Source of the DNA: JAXMDS01 sp043777815
Lineage (GTDB): Bacteria > Pseudomonadota > Alphaproteobacteria > Rickettsiales > Rickettsiaceae
NCBI GenBank assembly: GCA_043777815.1
Contig: JAYWHH010000002.1
Span: 1-64,000 of the forward strand
DNA length: 64,000 nt
Direction: 5' to 3'
Shown: in pieces, positions 9,708 to 18,339 of the stretch
How positions within the stretch are numbered: the first letter of the stretch is position 1
Layout of the letters: each line of letters begins with the position of its first letter
Notes under the pieces: model-generated
What the model was told of the DNA's origin: nothing
Seen by the model: the letters and a program-made list of their open reading frames with translations, nothing else
The model's database searches: none
Position numbers and translations under genes: made by a program

Positions 9708-9895
9708 TTATTCGTGTTTTTGTTTTATTTTAACATTGTAATGTTTTTATTCTTAAGAGATTTAATTTTTATATGAAAACATGATTCTTTAGCTTATAAA
9801 TTATCAGTTAATTATTACGAAAAAATCTACATGTATTTTTTAATAAAGATCTCCTAATCCCATTTGTGCTTGAAAATCATGTATCATTGTAAAAA

Positions 9896-10393
9896 ATGCC
9901 TAAATTTGAAATGTTTATGCTTAAGAATAAAAATGTAGAACTGTATAGGCCAGGCGTTGGACTGATGATTCTTAATCCTAGAAAAGAAATTTTTTTAGGC
10001 AGAAGAAATAATGAATCAAAAAAATATTGGCAAATGCCACAAGGCGGAATTGAAAAAGGAGAAACCCCTATTAACGCAGCAATGAGAGAAATGCAAGAGG
10101 AAGTGGGAACTAATAATTGTAAAATTTTGGCTGAAACTAAAAAATGGTATTTTTATACCATTCCTTTTAGAGTAAAGTCCTCTAATTGGGATCAAAAGTA
10201 TGTGGGTCAAATGCAAAAGTGGTTTTTAGTAAAATTCTTGGGAAATGATTTAGATATAGATATTCTCAGTTCTAATATACCTGAATTTAAAGAATGGAAA
10301 TGGGAAAATTCATCCAAAATTATTGAGTTGGCAGTTCCATTTAAGAGAAGGCTATATGCTTCTGTGATAAATGAATTTAATAAGTTCTTCTGA
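9896..10393 (+). CDS. rppH: RNA pyrophosphohydrolase (Nudix)
   Basis: Removes pyrophosphate from the 5' triphosphate end of mRNA, starting decay; in rickettsiae it is also called invasion-associated NudH. A complete Nudix box runs from about residue 50 to 72 (GGIEKGE, then REMQEEVG). The preceding YRPGVGLMILN and YWQMPQGG are typical of RppH. The 165 residues fit the family. Internal ATGs at codons 6 and 8 are alternative starts. RNase J, which acts downstream in 5' decay, is encoded at 21.8 kb. Confidence 0.93.
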   Translation: MPKFEMFMLKNKNVELYRPGVGLMILNPRKEIFLGRRNNESKKYWQMPQGGIEKGETPINAAMREMQEEVGTNNCKILAETKKWYFYTIPFRVKSSNWDQKYVGQMQKWFLVKFLGNDLDIDILSSNIPEFKEWKWENSSKIIELAVPFKRRLYASVINEFNKFF

Positions 10394-10540
10394 GTCCTTC
10401 AGATGAGTCTTTCAGAATTATATCTTTTTCAAATAATGAACTTCAAAAGCTTTAATAGCGAACTTTAAATAAGCTTCAAATGAACTTCAAAAGTTTTAGT
10501 AACGAATATCCAATCATGAACTTCAAAAGTTTTAGTGAAA
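10394..10540. repeat. Short direct repeats after rppH
   Basis: GAGTC(C/T)TTCAGA is doubled right at and after the stop codon (10393-10420). A unit close to ATGAACTTCAAAAG(C/T)TTTA then occurs three times between about 10436 and 10536. The second unit weakly resembles the last codons of rppH (AATGAATTTAATAAGTTCTT), so these may be old echoes of the gene end. No protein is supported here. Confidence 0.6.
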
Positions 10541-10638
10541 ATAAAATATCTAATAGCTATATAATGTTGATCGCGTGCAAAATAAATACTGACTATATTG
10601 ATAATAGTTCGGTCATAAGTTTTAGCTGAGAATTTTTT

Positions 10639-10648
10639 ATGATACAAT
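10639..10648 (+). promoter_or_regulatory. Extended -10 promoter of the SRP RNA gene
   Basis: TTGATACAAT-like sequence: TG at 10640-10641, one base, then TACAAT at 10643-10648. This is an extended -10 element seven bases before the proposed RNA start at 10655. No convincing -35 is visible. Confidence 0.6.
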
Positions 10649-10654
10649 TTTTAT

Positions 10655-10753
10655 GGCACTTAAGAGATAAAGGCATAAGGCTAACACAAACGTCCAGGTT
10701 CGAGAGAAAGCAAACATGTTAGATTCTGTGGGTTTTATCCAAGTGCCTTTTTT
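10655..10753 (+). ncRNA. ffs: Signal recognition particle RNA (4.5S RNA)
   Basis: Small bacterial SRP RNA, partner of Ffh in co-translational targeting. The ends pair as GGCACTT (10655-10661) with AAGTGCC (10741-10747), directly followed by a T-run that can act as terminator. An inner helix pairs CTAACA with TGTTAG. The apex reads CAGG-TTC-GAGA-GAA-AGCA. It has the universally conserved symmetric loop (CAGG opposite AGCA), a three-pair stem and a GNRA tetraloop, exactly the layout of E. coli 4.5S RNA (CAGG-UCC-GGAA-GGA-AGCA). The mature RNA is about 93 bases. Confidence 0.9.
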
Positions 10754-10989
10754 ATATCCATATTTGGCTAATACAATCTTTAAAAGGTCTATTAAGCTAA
10801 TACAATCTTCAAAATTTATGGATTTTGAACGACTATCATTTTTTATTTTAAGTTTAAATTAAAGGTATTATAGTCAAAATTTATTGATATTTTAAGCCTA
10901 ATACATTCGAATTGAATAAAATTCAACAATTTTTGATTATTTGGAGCAAAATTTGGTAGTGTTATTTATATATTTTCATTTGAACCTTT
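10754..10989. other. Non-coding spacer before argS
   Basis: AT-rich spacer with the motif GCTAATACAATCTT(T/C)AAAA at about 10767 and 10796 and a weaker third copy near 10890. No ORF, tRNA or other RNA signature was seen. Confidence 0.6.
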
Positions 10990-12963
10990 GTGCATATTCA
11001 TACCATTTTAATGAATCTAGTTTCAGAAGTAATCCAAAATACCTATCCAGATTTAAATTTACAAGACGTCTCTTTTGTAGTGGAGAAGCCTAAAAATCCT
11101 AAGTACGGTCATTTTGCAACTAATTGTGTTTTAACTTTAACAAAATTGATTAAAAAATCTCCGAACATTATAGCGGAAGACTTAATTCCAAAAATTAAGC
11201 ATAAATATATTTCAGAAGTAAATTATATAAACAACTTTCTCAACTTTAGATTACATGCAGAGTTTTACAATGATATTGTCAAATATATTAACTTAACCAA
11301 GGAAGCTTATGGATTTGATCAAAATTTTGATAAAAAGAAAGTTAATCTAGAATTTGTTTCAACAAACCCAACGGGTCCTTTGCATATAGGGCATACCAGG
11401 GGCGCAATTATTGGTAATAATTTAGCAACCCTTTTGTCCAAAGTAGGATTTGAGGTAACTAAAGAATATTTAGTTAATGACTATGGATCACAAATTGTGG
11501 TTCTTGCCAAAAGCGTCATTTATAAAGCGTTAGATTCTATATTTGAAATAAATTTGATTAAACCTAAAGAGTTATATCCGGGTCAGTACTTAAATACATC
11601 AGCACTTAAGATTGCAGGCCTCTATAGAGAATCTCTTATTGATCTTGTTACACAATTAAAGGCAACTGATTCTAAACTAGAAATGCATGATGAGATGTTT
11701 TCAAATCATTTAAATAATTCTCTAAAGCAATATAAATATTTTGATGATATATCCAAAATCGTTGTAAAAGACATGATGTCCATTATCAAAGAGGATCTTA
11801 ATCTCTTGGATATAAAACATGATGTTTTCTTTTCTGAAAGAGAAATGGTTGAGCGCGGTGAAGTTAATGAAACCATTAGTCTGCTAGAAGACAACAATTT
11901 AATAAAAATATTAGATCTTCAATCGATATCTAGTCAAGAATTAGCAGATGTTCAATCGCAATCTAGTCAAGAATTAGCAGATGTTCAATCGCAGTCTGAT
12001 GATGAAATAACAAACAACATAGTAAAAAACTCTGATACTACACAAACTAATAAGCCTAATAATGCTTTAGTTTTTAGGTCAGACTTATATGGAGATGATA
12101 AACCTAGAGTAGTTAAAAAAGCCAATGGAGAACTTACCTACTTTGCTTCAGATTTAGGATATATAAATAATAAAATTCATAGAAATTTCGATCAATTGAT
12201 ATATTTAGTTGGATTTGATCATATTGGATATATTGCCAGAATAAAAGCTGGAGCTACTGCAATGAATGAAATTTTAATTAAACAAAACCCAGGTCATTCT
12301 TCCGTAGAGTGCATAATAAAAATTTATCAAATGGTTAATTATTTGGATAACGGAGAACCGGTCAGAATGTCTAAAAGATCTGGCAAATTTGATACAGTTA
12401 GAGATGTGTTAGATGCAATTTGTTATGAAAATAATGAAACTTTTGGTAAAAATGTTTTGAAATTTATGATGCTTAGCGCAAAAGATGAAACTACAATCAA
12501 TTTTGATATTAAAAAAGCAGTAGAAAAGTCTCATGACAACGTATTTTATTACATACAATACGCTTATGCTAGAATTAATTCAATTTTGAAAAATCTACAA
12601 ATACAGAATGCTGCAAGTTATGAAATGGTTTGTAGTTTAAAATTTGATGTAAAACTATTAAGTAACAATCAGGAAGAGGCAATAATAATTCAATTAGGAT
12701 TATGGCCATACGTAGTTCAACAAGCAGTAATAAATTTAGATTTGTCTAGAATAGTAAGATATCTGGAAGATCTTGCTAGAATGATCCATGGATTATGGAA
12801 TTTTTCAACTGATGGAGTGGCTTATAAAATTATTACTCAAGATGTTGATTTATCTGCTTGCAGAGTTGGAATTCTACTAACTACTAAAATAGTTATGGAA
12901 AATGCAACAAAAGTACTAAATATTCAGTTAGCAGATAGTCTTGATAAAATCTTTAGTAGTTGA
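10990..12963 (+). CDS. argS: Arginyl-tRNA synthetase with internal repeat insert
   Basis: Class I synthetase for tRNA-Arg. The HIGH motif is at residues 132-135 in STNPTGPLHIGHTRGA, and the KMSKS-like motif reads VRMSKRSGKFDT. The GTG at 10990 gives an N-terminal domain of usual length; an ATG at 11011 is an alternative. At 657 residues it is about 70-80 longer than common ArgRS. The excess lies at roughly residues 308-357, where an 11-residue unit (SSQELADVQSQ) is tandemly repeated and followed by an Asp/Asn/Thr-rich stretch. The conserved core resumes at NALVFRSDLYGDDKPRVVK. The insert keeps frame and probably loops out of the catalytic domain. Confidence 0.95.
   Translation: MHIHTILMNLVSEVIQNTYPDLNLQDVSFVVEKPKNPKYGHFATNCVLTLTKLIKKSPNIIAEDLIPKIKHKYISEVNYINNFLNFRLHAEFYNDIVKYINLTKEAYGFDQNFDKKKVNLEFVSTNPTGPLHIGHTRGAIIGNNLATLLSKVGFEVTKEYLVNDYGSQIVVLAKSVIYKALDSIFEINLIKPKELYPGQYLNTSALKIAGLYRESLIDLVTQLKATDSKLEMHDEMFSNHLNNSLKQYKYFDDISKIVVKDMMSIIKEDLNLLDIKHDVFFSEREMVERGEVNETISLLEDNNLIKILDLQSISSQELADVQSQSSQELADVQSQSDDEITNNIVKNSDTTQTNKPNNALVFRSDLYGDDKPRVVKKANGELTYFASDLGYINNKIHRNFDQLIYLVGFDHIGYIARIKAGATAMNEILIKQNPGHSSVECIIKIYQMVNYLDNGEPVRMSKRSGKFDTVRDVLDAICYENNETFGKNVLKFMMLSAKDETTINFDIKKAVEKSHDNVFYYIQYAYARINSILKNLQIQNAASYEMVCSLKFDVKLLSNNQEEAIIIQLGLWPYVVQQAVINLDLSRIVRYLEDLARMIHGLWNFSTDGVAYKIITQDVDLSACRVGILLTTKIVMENATKVLNIQLADSLDKIFSS
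11929..11994 (+). repeat. 33-base in-frame tandem repeat inside argS
   Basis: The unit TCTAGTCAAGAATTAGCAGA..., 33 bases long, is present at 11929-11961 and 11962-11994 with one base different. It encodes SSQELADVQSQ twice without shifting the frame. Confidence 0.95.
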
Positions 12964-12964
12964 A

Positions 12965-13000
12965 TTTAAAATATTCAGTTGTTGGTAGATGGTTTAAATA
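12965..13000. repeat. Degenerate echo of the argS 3' end
   Basis: AAATATTCAGTTGTTGGTAGATGGTTTAAATAAA, right after the argS stop, resembles the gene's last codons around 12916-12951 (AAATATTCAGTTAGCAGATAG...). The match is imperfect and the copy is untranslated. Confidence 0.6.
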
Positions 13001-13141
13001 AATTTTTTTTAAAAAATAAAAAGATTTACTATCCCAGAATTTTATTCTTTGAAAAATAATTCTAAACAGAAGAAAATAATACTTGGTAAAAAAATAGTAC
13101 TTGTTTTTGAAAACAAATACTAAAATATGTGAGTTTTAAAG

Positions 13142-13213
13142 CTCCTGAGGCAGGATTCGAACCTGCGACCAATTGATTAACAGTCAACTGCGCTACCACT
13201 GCGCCACTCAGGA
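13142..13213 (-). tRNA. tRNA-Asn(GUU)
   Basis: Cloverleaf on the minus strand. The acceptor stem TCCTGAG pairs with CTCAGGA, the D arm is GTGGCGCAGTGGTAGCGC, and the anticodon loop CTGTTAA carries GTT (complement at 13179-13181). The T arm is CGCAGGTTCGAATCCTGCC, and the discriminator is G. No CCA is encoded. Confidence 0.97.
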
Positions 13214-13329
13214 ATATGAAATAGTTTATACTAAGTAAAGACTACAAAGATATTTTATCTTACAATCATTGCACAAGTCAATATCTATAAAGGAAAATCT
13301 TTTGATAAATTTTAGAAACTCAAATCATC

Positions 13330-15141
13330 GTGGAAAATATTTTAAAAATCTTTTTAAGAAATTGTAGTGAATTAGGCTTGTTAGATCATTCTTCATTTGA
13401 AAGTATGATGCAAAACACTTGTCTCAATAATCACAATCCATTAGCTCAAATTAAGTCAGACAAAAGCAAGTCAGACAAAATTAAGATAATTGCAGCAGTG
13501 TCTGGGGGCAGTGATTCAATCGCATTGCTAGTTCTATTAAATATGTATTTTGATGTAATAGTCATAAGCATTAATCATAATGCTAGGCCTGAAAGTGAGT
13601 TAGAATTAGAATCTGTCAAAAAATTGTGCGAATTGTTAAAAGTTAAATTTATTCGTTTCGATCTTGATTATGATCAATTAAAAATAAAAAATTTTCAAAA
13701 TAACGCCCGTAGCAAAAGATACGAATTATTAACAAATTATGCTAATGAGCATCAAATTAAGTTTATTGCTACAGGGCATCATTTAGATGATTTAACAGAA
13801 ACTTTCATATTGAAGATAGCTCGTGGATCAGGAACAATAAAAGCTAATAGTATTTTAGAACTTAAAGAAGTGAAAATAATACGGCCATTATTTAATATGC
13901 CAAAATCTTTACTACAAGATTTTTTAGTTTCACGAAATTTAAATTGGATAGAAGATGCTTCAAACAATTCAACTAAATATGAAAGAAATAAAGTAAGAAT
14001 GGGGTTAGAAAATTTGTTTCAGCTTATTGATAAGCCTATTTTTCAATCTAACTTACTGAAAACTGTAGGTAACTTAGAAAAGCTTGAAAAATTAGCCATG
14101 CTTCATGTAGATCAATATAAAATTAAATATAACAAGTACGGCTTTGTAATAATTAATGATTACTCAAAAATTGATAATATAAGTCGTTTTTATGTTTTAC
14201 AAAAAGTTTTTAAGGCACTTTCACCGCAAATGGAGATAAGGGCATATAAAATAGAGCGATTGGTAGAATCTTTGAAGGACAATGATACAACTAAAGCTTA
14301 TAAAGACGCTTGCACAATTAAGAACGACAACAATACAACTGCTAAAGTTTATAAAGACGCTTGCACAATTAACTCAAGACAAGAAGATAAAAACATTACA
14401 AAATTAACAATTGCAAATCTTAATTTGCTTCTTGTAGAAGATATCTTGATTATTCATAAGACATTAGGCAAACATAGATCTAATTCAGAAAACTTTCTAC
14501 TGGGTAAAATTTACTTTGGAATATATAGATTATGTCGTTTATCTAAAAAATTTTTAAATCAATTTAGTATAAGCAATAAATCAAATCAATTTATAGATAT
14601 CGAGTTAAGTAATAGAATAAGTTCCAATAGTGCAAATATCGAGTTAAGTAGCATAAAAATCTCTCAGGACAACTCTAGTCTTGTTAAGAATATCCCTGAT
14701 GCTGTTCACAACTACAAACCTGCTCATAATGATCCTGACACTGTTCATAATAACGCTGACCCCACTTTTGATTACATAATAGGTTTAAATTCAAATTTCA
14801 AATTAGATTTATGCTTAAAGATTGATTTTTTGACTAAGGATGATTATATTAAGCTTAATGAAGATACGCACTTTAAAAATTTGTTCAGAAGATTTAAAAA
14901 TGATACAAAACAAGAAATAGCAAGCATTATGCCAAACTTTAATAAGTCCATTTTATCTAAGATGATTGATGATTTATTTTTTAGTTGGCCTATTATTAAG
15001 GCACCCTACAATCAAATTTCAAGTCAAATAGTTATTTATCATGTAGTCGCCATACCACACATTGGATACGTAAATCCAAGCTATAATGTTTTAGAAGGTA
15101 TTGGTTTTGAAATAGATTATAATGATAATCTAGGAGTATAA
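13330..15141 (+). CDS. tilS: tRNA(Ile)-lysidine synthase, enlarged by repeats
   Basis: Modifies C34 of tRNA-Ile(CAU) to lysidine so that AUA is read as Ile, an essential step. The PP-loop is AAVSGGSDSIALL at about 55-67, followed by NHNARPESELE and the GHHLDDLTETFILKIARGSG region. The start is GTG at 13330. The 603 residues compare with about 430 in relatives. Extra length comes from Asn/Asp/Lys-rich segments after residue 310 and around 410-480. They contain in-frame tandem repeats: YKDACTI at 17-codon spacing, IELS at 13-codon spacing, and PDAVHN/PDTVHN at 13-codon spacing. The last 100 residues again look like a folded TilS C-terminal domain. Confidence 0.93.
   Translation: MENILKIFLRNCSELGLLDHSSFESMMQNTCLNNHNPLAQIKSDKSKSDKIKIIAAVSGGSDSIALLVLLNMYFDVIVISINHNARPESELELESVKKLCELLKVKFIRFDLDYDQLKIKNFQNNARSKRYELLTNYANEHQIKFIATGHHLDDLTETFILKIARGSGTIKANSILELKEVKIIRPLFNMPKSLLQDFLVSRNLNWIEDASNNSTKYERNKVRMGLENLFQLIDKPIFQSNLLKTVGNLEKLEKLAMLHVDQYKIKYNKYGFVIINDYSKIDNISRFYVLQKVFKALSPQMEIRAYKIERLVESLKDNDTTKAYKDACTIKNDNNTTAKVYKDACTINSRQEDKNITKLTIANLNLLLVEDILIIHKTLGKHRSNSENFLLGKIYFGIYRLCRLSKKFLNQFSISNKSNQFIDIELSNRISSNSANIELSSIKISQDNSSLVKNIPDAVHNYKPAHNDPDTVHNNADPTFDYIIGLNSNFKLDLCLKIDFLTKDDYIKLNEDTHFKNLFRRFKNDTKQEIASIMPNFNKSILSKMIDDLFFSWPIIKAPYNQISSQIVIYHVVAIPHIGYVNPSYNVLEGIGFEIDYNDNLGV
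14281..14770 (+). repeat. Three in-frame tandem repeat pairs inside tilS
   Basis: TTATAAAGACGCTTGCACAA recurs at 14298 and 14349 (51 bases apart). ATATCGAGTTAAGTA recurs at 14597 and 14636 (39 apart). CCTGA.(G/A)CTGTTCA recurs at 14695 and 14734 (39 apart). All spacings are multiples of three, so the reading frame is kept. Confidence 0.9.
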
Positions 15142-15215
15142 TAGTTGTAAATTTGAACTCTTAAGAATGTGTAGTAAATTTATACACTTTATAATAAAAT
15201 TTTAGTAAATAAATT

Positions 15216-17357
15216 ATGAATAACTTTAAGAAGTATTTGCCAGCATGGGTGTTGATTGTAATTTTAGCTTATCCTGTTTTAAGTACCATTCAATCTTTGT
15301 ACTCTGATAATAATGACCATCATATCAGTTTTTCTCAGCTATTAAGCAAGATAGAAACTAATGAGATAATTAATCTAAAAATAGGTGATGATAAACAAAT
15401 AGAAGGAACATTGTCTAATGGAAGAAAGTTTAGTACTTATGGAGGTAACGGATTTGATTTGGGATTAATTCTAAAGCCTGCTCATGAAAGAAAAATAGAC
15501 ATAGAAATATTGCCACCAAATTATAAATCTAGAATAATTCTAAACATTTTTATAGCTTGGTTTCCAATGCTGCTATTTATTGCAATTTGGTTTTTATTTA
15601 TAAGACAAATGAATACTAATGGTGGCAAAGGTGGCGCTTTTGGATTTGGTAAGTCTCGTGCAAAATTGATGTCTGATACAGCGCCTAAAATTACTTTTAA
15701 TGATGTAGCGGGAGTAGACGAAGCAAAAGAAGAAATGTACGAGATGGTGGAGTTCTTAAAAGAGCCTATTAAGTTTCAAAAACTTGGAGGCAAAATACCA
15801 AAAGGGTGTTTATTAGTAGGAAATCCAGGAAATGGAAAGACATTATTAGCCCGCGCAATTGCTGGAGAAGCAAATGTTCCATTTTTCAGTATATCTGGAT
15901 CTGATTTTGTAGAAATGTTTGTTGGTGTTGGCGCAAGTAGAGTTAGAGACATGTTTGAACAGGCTAAAAAAAGTTCACCCTGTATCATATTTATAGATGA
16001 AATAGATGCTATAGGCAAAAGCAGAAGTTCATCTGGTTTTAGTGGTGGCAATGAAGAGCGAGAGCAGACGTTAAATCAAATTTTAGTTGAAATGGATGGA
16101 TTTGATCAAAATCAAGGCGTAATAATTATGGCAGCAACCAATAGGCCTGATATTTTAGATCCTGCTTTATTAAGACCAGGTCGTTTTGATAGACGAATAT
16201 ATGTAGCTAACCCTGATATTAATGGCAGAGAGCAAATTTTGAAACTTTACTTGAAAAAAATAAAATCTGATAAGGAAATAGATGCAAGATTGCTTGCAAG
16301 AGCAACGCCAGGTTTTTCTGGAGCAGAATTGGCCAATTTGGTTAATGAATCTGCATTGAGAGCCGCTAAACTAAATAAATCTAAAGTCGCATTTGAAGAT
16401 TTGAACTATGCAAAAGACAAATTAATGATTGGTATACAAAAGAAAACCAGGGCTATGACAGAAGATGAGTTAAAAATCACTGCTTATCACGAATCTGGAC
16501 ATGCTTTAGTAGCATTATTTTGTGAACATAGTGATCCAATTTATAAAATAACTATTATACAAACCAACATGGCACTCGGAATGGTAGTTAGAGTTCCGGA
16601 GAATGATAGGTTTACTATGAGTAAAGCTAAAATAGAAGATGATATAGCAATAGGTATGGCAGGACGTGTAGCGGAAGAAATAATTTTTGGCGCAGAGCAT
16701 ATCACAACCGGAGCTTCATCTGATATTAAGATGGTAACTAAATGGGCCAGAAACATGGTTGAAAAATGGGGCATGAGTTCTGAAATTGGTACTGTTGAGT
16801 ACGGCTATGAAGATGTGTACCGTCCATATGCAGGCTCTGATGAAACTAGAAGAGCGGTTGATAATGAAGTTGCAAAAATTATTCATAATGGATATAAAAA
16901 AGCCACACGCATCCTTAATGAAAATTTACATCTTTTGCACAAACTAGCAAATAAATTGCTTCAAGTGGAAACTATGACAGGAGATGAGGCTAAAGAATTC
17001 TTAGGACTAGATCAACTTTCTTACAAGCATGTTGATAATTATCAAGTTGACTTAGAGTCCTTGAAAGAGAATGAAGAAGCTAAAAATCTTGAACATGCAA
17101 ATAATTCTGATATTAAAAATACAGATAGTATAGATATATCTTCTGAAAAAAATAATAAAGATGTGAAGATTAAATCTTCTTTGCATGACACCAAAAGTTC
17201 TAGTGATATTTCATCACGTAAAGACAATCAAAATCAAGAAAAATCTCATGATGCGCCTAATAAAAATAACCAAGACAAGGTCAATAAAGATAAAAATAAA
17301 ACTAAAAAAGATCAGTCAGATGTTTCAAATTCTTCTGATTCTTCTGAAGATAAATAA
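15216..17357 (+). CDS. ftsH: ATP-dependent zinc metalloprotease FtsH
   Basis: Membrane-anchored AAA+ protease degrading misfolded membrane proteins and regulators. There are two N-terminal transmembrane segments (about 10-28 and 108-128). The Walker A motif GNPGNGKT is at about 203-210, differing from the usual GPPGTGKT. Walker B is CIIFIDEID, the second region of homology is ATNRPDILDPALLRPGRFDR, and the zinc motif HESGH is near residue 425. After the protease domain the protein has an unusual hydrophilic tail of about 100 residues, rich in Asp, Lys, Asn and Ser (from about residue 615), which raises the length to 713. The tail is likely disordered. Confidence 0.96.
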   Translation: MNNFKKYLPAWVLIVILAYPVLSTIQSLYSDNNDHHISFSQLLSKIETNEIINLKIGDDKQIEGTLSNGRKFSTYGGNGFDLGLILKPAHERKIDIEILPPNYKSRIILNIFIAWFPMLLFIAIWFLFIRQMNTNGGKGGAFGFGKSRAKLMSDTAPKITFNDVAGVDEAKEEMYEMVEFLKEPIKFQKLGGKIPKGCLLVGNPGNGKTLLARAIAGEANVPFFSISGSDFVEMFVGVGASRVRDMFEQAKKSSPCIIFIDEIDAIGKSRSSSGFSGGNEEREQTLNQILVEMDGFDQNQGVIIMAATNRPDILDPALLRPGRFDRRIYVANPDINGREQILKLYLKKIKSDKEIDARLLARATPGFSGAELANLVNESALRAAKLNKSKVAFEDLNYAKDKLMIGIQKKTRAMTEDELKITAYHESGHALVALFCEHSDPIYKITIIQTNMALGMVVRVPENDRFTMSKAKIEDDIAIGMAGRVAEEIIFGAEHITTGASSDIKMVTKWARNMVEKWGMSSEIGTVEYGYEDVYRPYAGSDETRRAVDNEVAKIIHNGYKKATRILNENLHLLHKLANKLLQVETMTGDEAKEFLGLDQLSYKHVDNYQVDLESLKENEEAKNLEHANNSDIKNTDSIDISSEKNNKDVKIKSSLHDTKSSSDISSRKDNQNQEKSHDAPNKNNQDKVNKDKNKTKKDQSDVSNSSDSSEDK

Positions 17358-17378
17358 TTTAATAAATGTTAGACATAT

Positions 17379-17579
17379 ATGATAGCATTAACAACTTTAA
17401 TACTAGCAATGAGTGTTGTTATTTTGATAATTGTAACTATGTCTGCAATCGTTTTTGCGATCAAGCCTAATGATTTAATAACTACCCATAGTGATATTAC
17501 TGGTAAAAATAATAATACCGCTACTGATAATGCCTCCTATAATGACATGATGGGAAGTGATAGTGGTACATGGGAATAA
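17379..17579 (+). CDS. Small membrane protein, unknown
   Basis: A 66-residue ORF 21 bases after ftsH. It starts with one strongly hydrophobic segment (residues 2-28, MIALTTLILAMSVVILIIVT onward) followed by a short polar tail rich in Asn, Asp and Ser. I do not recognise it. Its 3' half, including the stop, is copied downstream at 17651-17758. Its position suggests it is transcribed with ftsH. Confidence 0.55.
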   Translation: MIALTTLILAMSVVILIIVTMSAIVFAIKPNDLITTHSDITGKNNNTATDNASYNDMMGSDSGTWE

Positions 17580-17650
17580 AGCATTATTTAAATAAGACTG
17601 GAAGAGTATATTTATTAAAAATAATTGCATTATTAGTTTGTATATAAATA

Positions 17651-17758
17651 ATTTAGTAACTACTCATTGCGATATTACTGGTAAAAATAATAATACCGCT
17701 CCTGATAATGCCTCCTGACATGATGGGAAGTGGTAGTGGTACATGGGAATAAAGCATT
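17651..17758 (+). pseudogene. Echo of the 66-residue gene's 3' half
   Basis: The sequence from ATTTAGTAACTAC to GGGAATAAAGCATTA repeats 17473-17586 at an offset of 178 bases with a few substitutions. A five-base deletion within CCTCCT(ATAAT)GACATG shifts the frame. No start codon precedes it, so it is a dead fragment. Confidence 0.9.
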
Positions 17759-17827
17759 ATGTAATAATTTATTAATTATTTAGATGCAAATTATCTAATA
17801 TAAATTACCTCAATATCAAGTTATGTT

Positions 17828-18163
17828 ATGAACTTAAAAAATTCTCCTAATTCCTCTAATTCTCAAAACTCTTTTAATAATGTCTCAGATTTAAAAGACA
17901 ATAAAGATTCGACTATGCCTGATAGTAGTCCAAAGTCTGATAAGTCTGATGTGCTTGATAATGGTATTAAGTTCAATGTGCTTGATAACAACACTAAGCC
18001 TGATGTGCTTGATAATGGTATTAAGTCTGATAAGTCTTCTGATAAGTCTTCTGATAAGTCTGAAGACAATGCTATCAAGATTTTCACTACGCCTTGTAAT
18101 TATATTATTTCAATATTGTGGCTTTTCTTGGATATCATCATAGCAATCTTTTCTGAATCTTAA
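17828..18163 (+). CDS. Repeat-bearing small membrane-anchored protein
   Basis: 111 residues. The first 80 are polar and low-complexity, with tandem units (VLDNGIK, VLDNNTK, VLDNGIK, then SSDKSSDKS). The last 30 form a hydrophobic segment ending WLFLDIIIAIFSES. The layout suggests a C-terminal membrane anchor with a disordered tail. Not recognised. The C-terminal segment is shared with the 41-residue ORF just downstream. Codon and repeat structure suggest growth by in-frame duplication. Confidence 0.55.
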   Translation: MNLKNSPNSSNSQNSFNNVSDLKDNKDSTMPDSSPKSDKSDVLDNGIKFNVLDNNTKPDVLDNGIKSDKSSDKSSDKSEDNAIKIFTTPCNYIISILWLFLDIIIAIFSES

Positions 18164-18166
18164 TAA

Positions 18167-18292
18167 ATGGACAATAAAAACGGCGCCTCCTCAAATATTT
18201 TCATGAGGATTTTCTATCATATTACATCATATATTACCTCAGTACCATGGTTATTTTGGGATACCATCATAGCAATCTTGTCTGGCTATTAA
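18167..18292 (+). CDS. 41-residue hydrophobic peptide, relative of the preceding C-terminus
   Basis: ATG at 18167, stop TAA at 18290-18292. The peptide contains PWLFWDTIIAILSGY, matching LWLFLDIIIAIFSES of the preceding protein, and both stops are followed by TAAAT(A/G)G. Many substitutions but no frameshift separate the two, which hints that the peptide is under selection. It may instead be a diverged echo of the upstream gene end that happens to stay open. Confidence 0.45.
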   Translation: MDNKNGASSNIFMRIFYHITSYITSVPWLFWDTIIAILSGY

Positions 18293-18339
18293 TAAATAGC
18301 ACATCGGCATTTCTAATCAAGTTACTATTTCCTATCAAT

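Noticed and set aside
10465..10647. 60-residue minus-strand ORF in front of the SRP RNA gene
   Set aside because: It is made of the short direct repeats after rppH and runs into the RNA promoter.
18167..18292. Type I toxin peptide
   Set aside because: Small and hydrophobic, but no antisense RNA promoter or known toxin motif can be shown.
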